This document shows positions 28,225-36,192 of a DNA stretch of 64,000 bases, piece after piece. Every line of letters begins with the position of its first letter. Positions within the stretch are counted from its first letter, which is position 1. The DNA is from Pseudomonadota bacterium (GTDB taxonomy: Bacteria; Pseudomonadota; Alphaproteobacteria; UBA1280; RI-95): positions 453,984 to 517,983 of the forward strand of contig WGLU01000001.1 in the NCBI GenBank assembly GCA_016125375.1. The letters are read 5' to 3'. The translations under genes and the position numbers were made by a program. The notes under the pieces are model-generated. The model did not search any database and was not told the origin of the DNA. It saw only the letters and a program-made list of their open reading frames with translations.

Positions 28225-29394
28225 ATGCCCATGATACACACGCTTGTTTTTACAGGGGTTCTTTTACTGTCCGGTTTGCCGTCCGCCCGGGCAGATGAGG
28301 CGTTTTTTGCCACCTATATGGACGAACGCGGTGCCTTTCAGGCAGCAGTCGACAGCTGCGACCTTATCAACGCCCGCGATGTGTTGAGTCTGTCCACCCA
28401 GCCTCTGCTCGAGCTTGAAGGCGACCTGCCTCACATCCGCCACCTGTTTGATGTGACCGATAGTGCGCGCCGCAGTTGCTATACAGCAGCCCGCAAATCG
28501 CTGGATAATCTGCTGGAAAAGGGCAGTGTTTATTTGACCACGCACGAGGATGAAACCCTTTTTGCCCGCCAGTTGGAACTGGACACAGCCCTGCGCGAGG
28601 CTTTGGGGCTGCGCATCAAGATCTCCCACCAGTTATTGCGCTCTACCCTGAACGATATTGAAACTGCCATCAGCACCTACATCAGCAGCGGCGCAAAAAA
28701 GAAGAAGAAAGAAGTCTTTTATGATGAGAGCCCCCTCACCCGCGGCCTCATCAAACAGGACATGGACATGATTCTGGAAATCGAGCGCCGCCAGCTCAAC
28801 CTTGACGAGGTACGTCTGGTCAGCGGCACACCTGATGTAACCAAACTTGCGCAGGTCAAATTATCCAAGGCACACCACTACATGTCACGCGCGCTTATGG
28901 CGTTCGAGGATATGCACCTGCAACCGCGCATGTACCCTCTCGCCCGCCTCAATACCGAGTTTGCCTACGCCAACAACCAGTTTGCCGAGTTGTTTGCCTT
29001 TTCGCCCAAGCTGGACGGCCTTGACCGCGCCCTTGCCCGCGAAATTGCCCGCACGGCCGACAAGGCGACCGTCATGGCGCTGGATGTGGATGGCGCCCTG
29101 CGTGACATGCGCACAGGCCTTTTTAAAGAGAATTACGACAACTGGCTGTCCGAGCTTTATCAGGACATGAGCACCCTGACGCTGGACCTGCAAACTGCCC
29201 GCGCTAAGCTTAATCCACATGTTCTGCCGCCGGATACCGGCCCGAGCCTGACGGAACTGGAAGCGGCTTTTGACGACGTCAAAGCAAAATCAACTGCCCC
29301 AGATGCCATTAACCCGGATGAAATGCCAGCTCGTATGATTGACGGTAAAGCCCGTCTTAAACGCCTGATGACTGCCAAGAAGGAAGGAAAATAA
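28225..29394 (+). CDS. Secreted, mostly helical protein of unknown function
   Basis: 389 residues from the ATG at 28225 (a second ATG at 28231 gives the cleaner signal peptide MIHTLVFTGVLLLSGLPSARA; a TTG at 28195 overlaps the pncC stop). The mature part has a Cys pair near 45-95, a basic KKKKKE stretch near 160 and long helical, heptad-like regions, so it is probably periplasmic and coiled. No recognised domain. One base separates its stop from the Sel1-repeat gene, which suggests cotranslation and a shared envelope role. Confidence 0.75.
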   Translation: MPMIHTLVFTGVLLLSGLPSARADEAFFATYMDERGAFQAAVDSCDLINARDVLSLSTQPLLELEGDLPHIRHLFDVTDSARRSCYTAARKSLDNLLEKGSVYLTTHEDETLFARQLELDTALREALGLRIKISHQLLRSTLNDIETAISTYISSGAKKKKKEVFYDESPLTRGLIKQDMDMILEIERRQLNLDEVRLVSGTPDVTKLAQVKLSKAHHYMSRALMAFEDMHLQPRMYPLARLNTEFAYANNQFAELFAFSPKLDGLDRALAREIARTADKATVMALDVDGALRDMRTGLFKENYDNWLSELYQDMSTLTLDLQTARAKLNPHVLPPDTGPSLTELEAAFDDVKAKSTAPDAINPDEMPARMIDGKARLKRLMTAKKEGK

Positions 29395-29395
29395 C

Positions 29396-30319
29396 ATGTT
29401 GCCCCTGATCCTCGCTGCCGCTGCCATGACCCTGCCGAATGTTGAAGGACGTGTAGATAACCAGCCCGATAGCCCGCCCAAGATAGAAACGCCGGAAGAG
29501 CAGTTTAAAGCCGCTCAGCAGAAGGCGTTACTTGGCGATGTAGAGGCGCAAAGCAAGCTCAGCAGCATGTACCAGCAGGGATTTGGTACCCGCCAGAATA
29601 TGGAAGAAGCCTGCAAGTGGGCTAAACAGGCTGCTCAGGCAGAAGTACCGGAGGCCTTATTCAACGCCGCAGGCTGCCTGCTCCGTGATGCCAAGGAAAC
29701 CTCCCCAAACAAGGCGCTTGAGCTGCTGAACAAGGCTGCCGACAAAGGCCATATTGGTGCCATGCGCCGCCTTGGACGTCTGTACCGCTCCGGCGACAAA
29801 GGAACTCCTAAGGATATGGGCCGTGCAGCGGATTATCTGACCCGTGCCGCCGATATGGATGATGCCGATGCAACCGCCGAACTGGCATCGCTGTATCTGG
29901 ATAAATCCAGCCCCCTGTACGACGTGCATAAGGGCGCCGAGTTGATGGAAAAATCAGCCGGCATGGGCTCGATTTTCGGTTCTGCCATGCTGGGTAAAAT
30001 GTACTGGCTGGGCACGGGGGTAGAGAAAGACCCCGACCTTGCCCAGACATGGTTGAAGGCAGCGGCCGATAGCGGCTATGCAGGTGCTATGGAGGATCTG
30101 GGTGTGATTGGCCTCAAACTTTCCATTACAGACACGCAAATGGACCTCGCCAGAGCCGCTGAGGCGTATCAGTGGATGCTGCGTGCTCAGAAGGCCGGAC
30201 ATACCTTTAGCACAATCGGCAAAAAATCCTTCGAGGTACTGGAAAAACTCCTGCCCGAAGACGAACGCACACGTGTTAAACACGAGCTGGACGCAAAACC
30301 GCAATTCCACCGCTTGTAA
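29396..30319 (+). CDS. Sel1-like repeat protein, probably periplasmic
   Basis: 307 residues. A short hydrophobic start, then a proline-rich segment and a solenoid of Sel1-type repeats with the [AG]-x-x-x-L-G-x-[ML]-Y-x-x-G pattern: DVEAQSKLSSMYQQGFGT, HIGAMRRLGRLYRSGDKGT, DATAELASLYLDKS and FGSAMLGKMYWLGTGVEKD. Such solenoids bind partner proteins and often act in envelope assembly or signalling. AAGGAAGG precedes the ATG. It lies one base after the preceding helical secreted protein, so the two are probably made together. Confidence 0.88.
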   Translation: MLPLILAAAAMTLPNVEGRVDNQPDSPPKIETPEEQFKAAQQKALLGDVEAQSKLSSMYQQGFGTRQNMEEACKWAKQAAQAEVPEALFNAAGCLLRDAKETSPNKALELLNKAADKGHIGAMRRLGRLYRSGDKGTPKDMGRAADYLTRAADMDDADATAELASLYLDKSSPLYDVHKGAELMEKSAGMGSIFGSAMLGKMYWLGTGVEKDPDLAQTWLKAAADSGYAGAMEDLGVIGLKLSITDTQMDLARAAEAYQWMLRAQKAGHTFSTIGKKSFEVLEKLLPEDERTRVKHELDAKPQFHRL

Positions 30320-30370
30320 TGAGCTACAGGATAGACAATCTGATTCCTATGCAATAATTGAGGGTAGCCT

Positions 30371-30826
30371 ATGCCTGTACGCGTCCTCCCGCCCCGTGGT
30401 GATAAAAACGCCATGTTCGAGTTTGTTGGCCGCAGCAAGCTGGAAGTCATGGCTTACAACAGTGCCATACAGACCGTGATGGCGGACTACAATGACGAGC
30501 GTCGCCAGGCTGGCAAAACCAAACATACGGTTTTTCATCAGGTCGGCGTGACCCATGAGGGAGATAAACAGCCCGGCTACCATGCGTGGGAAATCTGGGG
30601 CGGCGATGTCGCCAAAATGGAGAGCCAGATCCCTGCCATCGAAGCGCAAGTGCGCGAGGAACGTGAGACCGCCCGCCAATTCTACAGCAGCGATAAGGAA
30701 TACTGGGCCGACATGACAGCAGAGCCCAAACTCCACCCTATAGAAGACCGCCTCTATACGGAGATAGAGCAGGACTGCCAACGCCTGTGCGCCGCGCCTA
30801 CCCCCGAGCAATCACCTGAACGTTAA
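30371..30826 (+). CDS. Cytosolic protein of unknown function
   Basis: 151 residues, no signal peptide and no membrane segment. Strongly charged, with an apparently helical centre (ERRQAGKTK; ESQIPAIEAQVREERETAR) and a Pro-rich tail. No domain recognised. A GAGGG stretch precedes the ATG and a strong terminator follows 7 bases after the stop. Composition resembles the 262-residue unknown at 56436, but no convincing sequence match was seen. Confidence 0.65.
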   Translation: MPVRVLPPRGDKNAMFEFVGRSKLEVMAYNSAIQTVMADYNDERRQAGKTKHTVFHQVGVTHEGDKQPGYHAWEIWGGDVAKMESQIPAIEAQVREERETARQFYSSDKEYWADMTAEPKLHPIEDRLYTEIEQDCQRLCAAPTPEQSPER

Positions 30827-30832
30827 ACGAAA

Positions 30833-30858
30833 AACCCCCGCCGAAGCGGGGGTTCTTT
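30833..30858 (+). terminator. Bidirectional intrinsic terminator between the unknown gene and the GNAT gene
   Basis: Stem AACCCCCGC/GCGGGGGTT, loop CGAA, then TCTTTC on the plus strand and an A-run on the other side. It separates two convergent genes. Confidence 0.85.
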
Positions 30859-30868
30859 CGATGGCGAA

Positions 30869-31435
30869 TCAGGCCAGCTTGCTGAAGATTTTCATATCCA
30901 TCAGTTTGCCATCCGGTCCGCGGTAGCTCTGGCGCAGGATGCCTTCCTGCCGGAAGCCCAGTTTGCGGGCGATACGGGCAGAGCTCTTGTTGAGCTTATT
31001 GCAGCGTATCTGCACCCGTGGCGTGTTCAGGTCTTCCAGTGCATGGCGGACCAGTTCACGGGCGGCTTCGGTGGCAATGCCACGGCCCTGCGCACTGGTA
31101 CGTATCCAGTAGCCGAGCTCGACAGTCGGTACCCACACATCCGTAACCGACAGGCTGATGACACCAAGAAAGGTGTCGTCCGTTGCGTCGTGGATGAAAT
31201 ACGTGAACCGTGTCGGCGTGGTGACAGTCAGCATGTGGCTTTGCGCCCAGACGGCCGCCATTCCCTCTACATCTGTGAAGGTCCCGGCAAGGGTTGGCGT
31301 CTGCGCCCAGCTGAAGTGCGTAGCCAGATCGGCCTTGCTCTCCACCACGGCGTCGAACAGATTATGCGCGTAAGCGCTTTGCGCAGCGCGCAGAACAAAA
31401 CGCTCCGTCTGGAGCATCTTTGCGGGAAATCGCAT
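30869..31435 (-). CDS. GNAT N-acetyltransferase, RimJ/RimL type
   Basis: 188 residues. Acetyl-CoA-dependent transferase. Recognised by the beginning LQTERFVLRAAQ, the central ELGYWIRTSAQGRGIATEAARELVRHAL with the acetyl-CoA-binding R-G-x-A motif, and the end NKSSARIARKLGFRQEGILR. These are features of the ribosomal-protein Nalpha-acetyltransferase-like group; the substrate may be a protein N-terminus or a small amine. It stands alone between a terminator and lipA. Confidence 0.92.
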   Translation of the reverse strand: MRFPAKMLQTERFVLRAAQSAYAHNLFDAVVESKADLATHFSWAQTPTLAGTFTDVEGMAAVWAQSHMLTVTTPTRFTYFIHDATDDTFLGVISLSVTDVWVPTVELGYWIRTSAQGRGIATEAARELVRHALEDLNTPRVQIRCNKLNKSSARIARKLGFRQEGILRQSYRGPDGKLMDMKIFSKLA

Positions 31436-31540
31436 GAAACAAACCTCATACGGACAAAAGGGAGAAAGATATGTGAACTCAGGCTATTTAAATGCATATG
31501 CGGCGCGAATCAAGCCCGCGCCGCAAAATATCTTCAGAGG

Positions 31541-32545
31541 TTAGACTTCGCCGCGGGCGCGCTTTGCCACCAGTTCGGCAAAATACTGGTCAGCGTGGTA
31601 GGAAGAACGGGTAAGCGGCGTTGAGGAAACCATCAGGAATCCTTTGATTTTCGCCATACGTTCATACTCTTCAAAACGCTCGGGACGTACCCATTCCTTG
31701 ATCGGGTAGTGCTTTTCAGACGGGCGAAGATACTGGCCGATGGTGATAAAGTCCACACCGGCGGCACGCATGTCGTCCATGACCTGAAAAACTTCTTCCT
31801 TCGTCTCACCCAAGCCAACCATGATGCCGGACTTGGTGAAAATGTGGCTGTGACGCTCTTTAACACGCTGGAGCAGACGCAGGCTGCCAAAGTAACGGGC
31901 GCTGGGACGGATGGCGCGGTACAACCTTGGCACCGTTTCCAGGTTGTGGTTGAAGACGTCGGGCAGCGCGTCGGCAACGCGGTCGATGTTGTCTTCCGTC
32001 CGGCGGAAGTCCGGCGTCAAAATCTCAATCGTCGTCGTGGGCGACGCCTCGCGCACGGCGCTAATGCAGTCCACCCAGTGCTGGGCGCCGCCATCGGGCA
32101 GGTCGTCGCGGTCGACCGAGGTCATGACCATGTGTTTGAGCTTAAGGCCACGCACCATATCGGCCAGGTGGCCCGGCTCGCTGGCATCCACCTTGCCCGG
32201 CTTACCGGTTTTAATGTTACAGAACGCGCAGGTACGGGTGCAGACGTCACCCAGAATCATCACGGTCAGGTGACCACTGGCCCAGCAGTCGCCAATGTTG
32301 GGGCACGCAGCCTCTTCACAGACGGTGTGGAGCTTTTTATCTTTGACCAGACTCTTGAGGTCACGATACTCCTGCGACATGGGTGCGCGCACGCGCAGCC
32401 AGTCAGGCTTGGGGTCGCGCAGGCCGATCTCGCCCATCGGGGCACCCGGAACAACCGGAACCTCACCAAACGTGACATATTCACCACCGCTGCCACAGGC
32501 AGCCGGTTCGTCCATGACAATCTCGATTTTAGGGGTCGTGCTCAT
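31541..32545 (-). CDS. lipA: Lipoyl synthase
   Basis: 334 residues. Radical-SAM enzyme inserting two sulfurs into octanoyl chains on lipoyl domains, needed by the pyruvate dehydrogenase encoded nearby (pdhC at 39586). Seen: the auxiliary-cluster motif [13 protein letters not shown], the radical-SAM motif [36 protein letters not shown] and [12 protein letters not shown]. The start MSTTPK at 32545 is used; an in-frame ATG at 32581 adds 12 atypical residues. Confidence 0.98.
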   Translation of the reverse strand: MSTTPKIEIVMDEPAACGSGGEYVTFGEVPVVPGAPMGEIGLRDPKPDWLRVRAPMSQEYRDLKSLVKDKKLHTVCEEAACPNIGDCWASGHLTVMILGDVCTRTCAFCNIKTGKPGKVDASEPGHLADMVRGLKLKHMVMTSVDRDDLPDGGAQHWVDCISAVREASPTTTIEILTPDFRRTEDNIDRVADALPDVFNHNLETVPRLYRAIRPSARYFGSLRLLQRVKERHSHIFTKSGIMVGLGETKEEVFQVMDDMRAAGVDFITIGQYLRPSEKHYPIKEWVRPERFEEYERMAKIKGFLMVSSTPLTRSSYHADQYFAELVAKRARGEV

Positions 32546-32661
32546 GCTGGGCAGCATGCGCCAAAGGCAGCTGAACGTCAAGCGTTCCGTGCATAATCGC
32601 TGATTATGTCCGGTGCTTTTTTAGGGCTTCCCGCTGATGTTGTCCTCGTCCATACTGGAGC

Positions 32662-33288
32662 ATGCTTTTTTTGCTGCTCAAAACCATCCTCATCGGCTTT
32701 GCCGTGGCCGCCCCTGTCGGCCCTATCAGCGTTCTGGCCATTCGCCGGGCATTGACCGTTTCGCTGCGCGCCGGACTTCTGACCGGCTTCGGCTGCGCCG
32801 CCGCCGATGCGTGTCTGGCCGCCATTCCTGCCTTTGGTCTCACACTCGTTGCTGACTGGCTCAATACCCACCGCGTACTGCTGGCCGGGTTGTGCGGTAT
32901 CCTGCTGCTCTTTATCGGTGCCGTGATGTGGCGGCATAGAACACCTGCCCGCACCACACAGGAGCCCATCGTCTGCAAACCCGCCCATGCCTTTGCCAGC
33001 GGTTTTGCCCTGACCATCATCAACCCTGCCAACATGTTTGCTTTTGCTGCGGCTTTTGCAGGTATTGGGATGATGGACGGTGGTTTTGGCGGTCACCATG
33101 CCGCCCTTGCCACATTGGGATGTTTGATCGGCGCACTTGGCGCATGGACTATCGCCGTTTGCGTGCCCTATTTCTGGCTCGGCACATCACTGGAGCGCCA
33201 TATCCAGACCCTTACATCCGTATGCGCGGCGCTGTTGATGGCAGGTGGCGTACTGCTGATAACCCGTTCTTTTCTGCCCCTTTTCTAA
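32662..33288 (+). CDS. LysE/RhtB-family exporter (copy 1)
   Basis: 208 residues, six predicted membrane segments. The amino-acid-exporter signature is AAPVGPISVLAIRRAL near 16-31 with INPANMFAFAAAF in the middle. Likely exports an amino acid or related metabolite across the inner membrane; the substrate cannot be read. It is paralogous to the exporter at 34983: both share a GPxxxxAIRR motif and an IPAFGL/VPAFGL block. The two copies bracket two paralogous surface proteins. The ribosome binding site is poor (GGAG only one base from the ATG). Confidence 0.9.
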   Translation: MLFLLLKTILIGFAVAAPVGPISVLAIRRALTVSLRAGLLTGFGCAAADACLAAIPAFGLTLVADWLNTHRVLLAGLCGILLLFIGAVMWRHRTPARTTQEPIVCKPAHAFASGFALTIINPANMFAFAAAFAGIGMMDGGFGGHHAALATLGCLIGALGAWTIAVCVPYFWLGTSLERHIQTLTSVCAALLMAGGVLLITRSFLPLF

Positions 33289-33400
33289 CCTGTCAGGAAA
33301 ACACCCAGTAAAAAATTACTGCCCAGCCCCAAGAAAAAAGCAGGGACGAAATAATAATTAATAAAAACAATACCAAGAATCACTTAGGGGCCTGACATCC

Positions 33401-34201
33401 ATGAACATGAAATCTATTTTTACCGCCTGTGCCTTGCTGCTGAGCACTGCCGCCGCCGCACAGGCCCAAACCCTGCCATTCGATAACGTGTATTATTCAC
33501 CTTACGCAGATGGCGCACCGTATGTTGCCTATTATGATCAGGAGGACACCTCCCCCAGCTATTACCAGAACAATGGCTGGCGCGGCGATTACGGTAACTA
33601 TGCCTACAGCGGTTACAATTATCCGTACAGCTACGGTTACAATGGCTACAACCGTCCTTTCTACGGTTATTACAATGCCAACTACCGCAATGACGGCAAC
33701 TATTACACCTATGGTCCGTATACCGGCTGGCCGACCTATTCCCGCTATCGTGTGACCGAGCCGCAGCTGTTCGCGTACCGCACATGGGATGGCGTGCCGA
33801 TTTACTACAGCGATACGTACGAAACCGGCGTGCCCAGCGCACAGCCCATCAGCTATCAGGCTGCCTACCAGCCCTACCCGCTGCCGACAGTGTACAACTA
33901 CCGCTACATCGACAACCCGACCCCGGTAGCCTACAACATGGGCACTGTTCCGCAGCGTGAACGCTGGTGGCTGAACCGCGTGATTGAAGAAACCACTACG
34001 GGTGACCGCATCAGCTGGAATATTGACAACTTCCAGTACCAGTTCCGTGCAGATGACGGCATCTACCGCGATCACAATACCTGGCGTGCTTGCCGCAAAG
34101 GCACCCTGATGCGCCGCGCATCGCAGATGGATCAATGGTCCATGCGTGCAGGTGACTTCTGCCGCACCCAATACGGTGACTGGGAATACGTGGGCAAATA
34201 A
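33401..34201 (+). CDS. Tyrosine-rich secreted protein with C-terminal surface-antigen-like domain
   Basis: 266 residues. Signal peptide MNMKSIFTACALLLSTAAAAQAQT. Residues ~30-110 are extremely rich in Tyr, Asn and Gly (SGYNYPYSYGYNGYN; PFYGYYNANYRND). The last ~80 residues form a separate domain with RERWWLNR, ETTTGDR-SW, YQFRADDGI, TWRACRKG, FCR and a final DWEY. The same domain ends the next gene. The spacing CR...G..CR...G.W recalls the 17-kDa surface antigen family (Lpp0805/RT0821), but the match is distant. Likely outer-surface exposed. Function unknown. Confidence 0.85.
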   Translation: MNMKSIFTACALLLSTAAAAQAQTLPFDNVYYSPYADGAPYVAYYDQEDTSPSYYQNNGWRGDYGNYAYSGYNYPYSYGYNGYNRPFYGYYNANYRNDGNYYTYGPYTGWPTYSRYRVTEPQLFAYRTWDGVPIYYSDTYETGVPSAQPISYQAAYQPYPLPTVYNYRYIDNPTPVAYNMGTVPQRERWWLNRVIEETTTGDRISWNIDNFQYQFRADDGIYRDHNTWRACRKGTLMRRASQMDQWSMRAGDFCRTQYGDWEYVGK

Positions 34202-34319
34202 GAACCTGCTCCGGTTACCTTGACGGCGCACCCCGGTGCGCCGTTATTTTTTGCCAATGCCCCAAGACTGTGGAATAATTGGTGAAAAGAACATGATTCC
34301 GCCAAGGGACAAAGAGCCG

Positions 34320-34859
34320 ATGAAGCTGAACCCCATTTATGCCCTATGCGTTGCCGCCATGAGCACCCTGAGTGCCTGCAGTGGTGCTGGCCCGTTCGTA
34401 ACCGAGCGCAGCTACCCGCACCTGAGCTCCTATCTGGACTATGACACCCCGTTTGAGGAGTGGCATGCCCAACGGTATATTTCCTCGCCCTATAAAAAGC
34501 CGACACAAGCGTATATGGCCCCTGCCGCGGCTCCGGTGCAACAGCAAGCCATGCCTCTGCGTCCGGAAGCTCCTACGTTTGTGAACTATAATAATCAGGG
34601 TGTGCACCCCGAACGCGAGCGCTGGTGGCTGAACCGCGCCGTGCAGGAAACCGCCTCCGGTGACCGTGCCAGCTGGCGGATTGACCAGTATGAATACCAG
34701 TTCCGCGCTGACAGCGATATTTTCCGCCATGGTGCCACATGGCGGGATTGTCGCCGCGGCGCCCTGCTGCGCCGTTCCTCCCAGTTTGAAGACTGGAATC
34801 GTCAGGACGGCACATTCTGCCGGACCCGCGAAGGCAATTGGGAATACGCTGGCTACTGA
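34320..34859 (+). CDS. Lipoprotein with the same surface-antigen-like domain
   Basis: 179 residues from the ATG at 34320, preceded by AAGGGA. The signal sequence ends in the lipobox LSAC (Cys20), so the mature protein is probably lipid-anchored, and Ser-Gly after the Cys favours outer-membrane sorting. A Pro/Ala/Gln-rich linker leads to a C-terminal domain (about 100-179) homologous to that of the preceding gene: RERWWLNR, GDR-SWRID, YQFRAD, TWRDCRRG, FCR and NWEYAG. A longer frame from 34236 would hide the lipobox. A strong terminator follows. Confidence 0.85.
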   Translation: MKLNPIYALCVAAMSTLSACSGAGPFVTERSYPHLSSYLDYDTPFEEWHAQRYISSPYKKPTQAYMAPAAAPVQQQAMPLRPEAPTFVNYNNQGVHPERERWWLNRAVQETASGDRASWRIDQYEYQFRADSDIFRHGATWRDCRRGALLRRSSQFEDWNRQDGTFCRTREGNWEYAGY

Positions 34860-34902
34860 TACGCCAAAAAACTGTTCTTCTGACGCAAAAACCATTAGAG
34901 TG

Positions 34903-34933
34903 ACGGCAAGCTAGATATCTAGTTTGCCGTTTT
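34903..34933 (+). terminator. Intrinsic terminator after the lipoprotein gene
   Basis: A 14-base-pair arm with one G-T pair: ACGGCAAGCTAGAT pairs with ATCTAGTTTGCCGT, followed by TTTT. The apex is the palindrome CTAGATATCTAG. Confidence 0.8.
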
Positions 34934-34982
34934 CCTTTGTTTTCTTCACCTTTTGTGGCACCCCCTCGAAAGGGTTCCCTCT

Positions 34983-35618
34983 ATGCTTACGAACACCCTA
35001 CTGGCTTTCGCCATCGGGTTCTCGGTGTCGTTCTTCACGCTCGGCCCGACAACCATCATGGCCATCCGCCGCATGTTCACACACGGCTTTATGGCAGCTC
35101 TGCTGCTCGGCCTCGGCAGTGCCGTTGCCGACGGCATGTATGCCATTGTACCCGCCTTCGGTTTGCGCGGCATTGCCGAGCAGCTGGAAGCCTATCATCA
35201 GTTCATCGAGCTGGGCGGTGCGATCATCATGATCGTTTTCGGCCTGTTCTTTGTGCTGTGGCGCAAGCCTGTCGAAAGCCATACCGCTTCCGGCAAGGAC
35301 AAGCTGGGGGCTTTCGGAACCGGCTGGCTGCTCAACGCCATCAACCCGGGCAACGCCCTGGCTTTTGCCTTCGGGCTGACGTTCTTCGGCCTGCTGACGC
35401 CGGCCATGACCTTTGGCACCTCGGCCGCCTACACGGGCGCCATTCTCATCGGTTCGATGGTGGCATGGGTCCTCAAGGTCATTCTCGTCTACATGGTGGG
35501 TAAGGAGCGCCTCAACGAGCGCAACCTGAATACCGTCACCTACTGGATGGGCTGGTTGTCCGTGATTTTGGGTGCGGGACTCATCCTGTATTCCATCTTC
35601 TTCGGCAGCCTGACATGA
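34983..35618 (+). CDS. LysE/RhtB-family exporter (copy 2)
   Basis: 211 residues, six predicted membrane segments. Signature FTLGPTTIMAIRRM near 19-32 and AINPGNALAFAFGL in the middle. Paralogue of the exporter at 32662, with which it shares an AxADGMYAIVPAFGL-like block. Start at 34983 with AAAGGG upstream; the frame is open from 34924. A bidirectional terminator follows. It probably exports an amino acid or similar small molecule. Confidence 0.9.
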   Translation: MLTNTLLAFAIGFSVSFFTLGPTTIMAIRRMFTHGFMAALLLGLGSAVADGMYAIVPAFGLRGIAEQLEAYHQFIELGGAIIMIVFGLFFVLWRKPVESHTASGKDKLGAFGTGWLLNAINPGNALAFAFGLTFFGLLTPAMTFGTSAAYTGAILIGSMVAWVLKVILVYMVGKERLNERNLNTVTYWMGWLSVILGAGLILYSIFFGSLT

Positions 35619-35627
35619 ACAAACGAT

Positions 35628-35656
35628 AACCCCCGCCGCTGGCGGGGGTTTTTGTT
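35628..35656 (+). terminator. Bidirectional intrinsic terminator between lysE copy 2 and the EamA gene
   Basis: Stem AACCCCCGCC/GGCGGGGGTT, loop GCT, then TTTTTGTTTT on the plus strand. It ends directly before the convergent EamA gene stop at 35657. Confidence 0.9.
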
Positions 35657-36181
35657 TTATGGCGCTGCAACTTTTGGTATTGGGGCGCCCTCCGCCTCAT
35701 CTGGCACAATTGTCATTTCAAGAGGCGACGGCATGCTGCGGCTCCCAACAAAGACACAAACAATGCCGGAGAATATCAAAAACGCGCCTGCCGCCACGGT
35801 CCAGTTAAACTGCACCTGACGGAACAAAAGCCATACAAAAAACGCCGTGAACAGCGGGTATGATATCTCGATAAGGCTTGCGAGCGTCGCGTTCTTGGCA
35901 CCAATACTGTAGAAAATCATAAAATTGGCGCTCACGTTCAGCACAGCCACAAACATCAGCCACCAGATAGCATGTGGATGGGTTTGGAAAACTTTAAATG
36001 TGCCCCAGCCGTTTTGCACCCACATGACCGTACCGTACATCATGATGGCAAGCATACCGTTAAAGACCAACAGTCCCGCGGGAGAAAATCCCAACCGCAG
36101 CACCTTTTCCGAAACAGCATAGGAGGCACCCCAGAGCATGGCAGCGCCCAGAGCAGCTACAAACCAACCATACTGAGACAT
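35657..36181 (-). CDS. Half-size EamA/DMT-superfamily membrane protein
   Basis: 174 residues with five membrane segments, i.e. one EamA unit instead of the usual two. Seen: ALGAAMLWGASYAVSEKVLRLG at the N-terminus and NATLASLIEISYPLFTAFFVWLLF in the middle, both typical of EamA repeats, then a soluble Pro-rich tail. Single-unit members can work as dimers. It starts 11 bases after the lpdA stop on the same strand and is probably in the lpdA operon. Substrate unknown. Confidence 0.85.
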   Translation of the reverse strand: MSQYGWFVAALGAAMLWGASYAVSEKVLRLGFSPAGLLVFNGMLAIMMYGTVMWVQNGWGTFKVFQTHPHAIWWLMFVAVLNVSANFMIFYSIGAKNATLASLIEISYPLFTAFFVWLLFRQVQFNWTVAAGAFLIFSGIVCVFVGSRSMPSPLEMTIVPDEAEGAPIPKVAAP

Positions 36182-36192
36182 GTTAGGAACCC

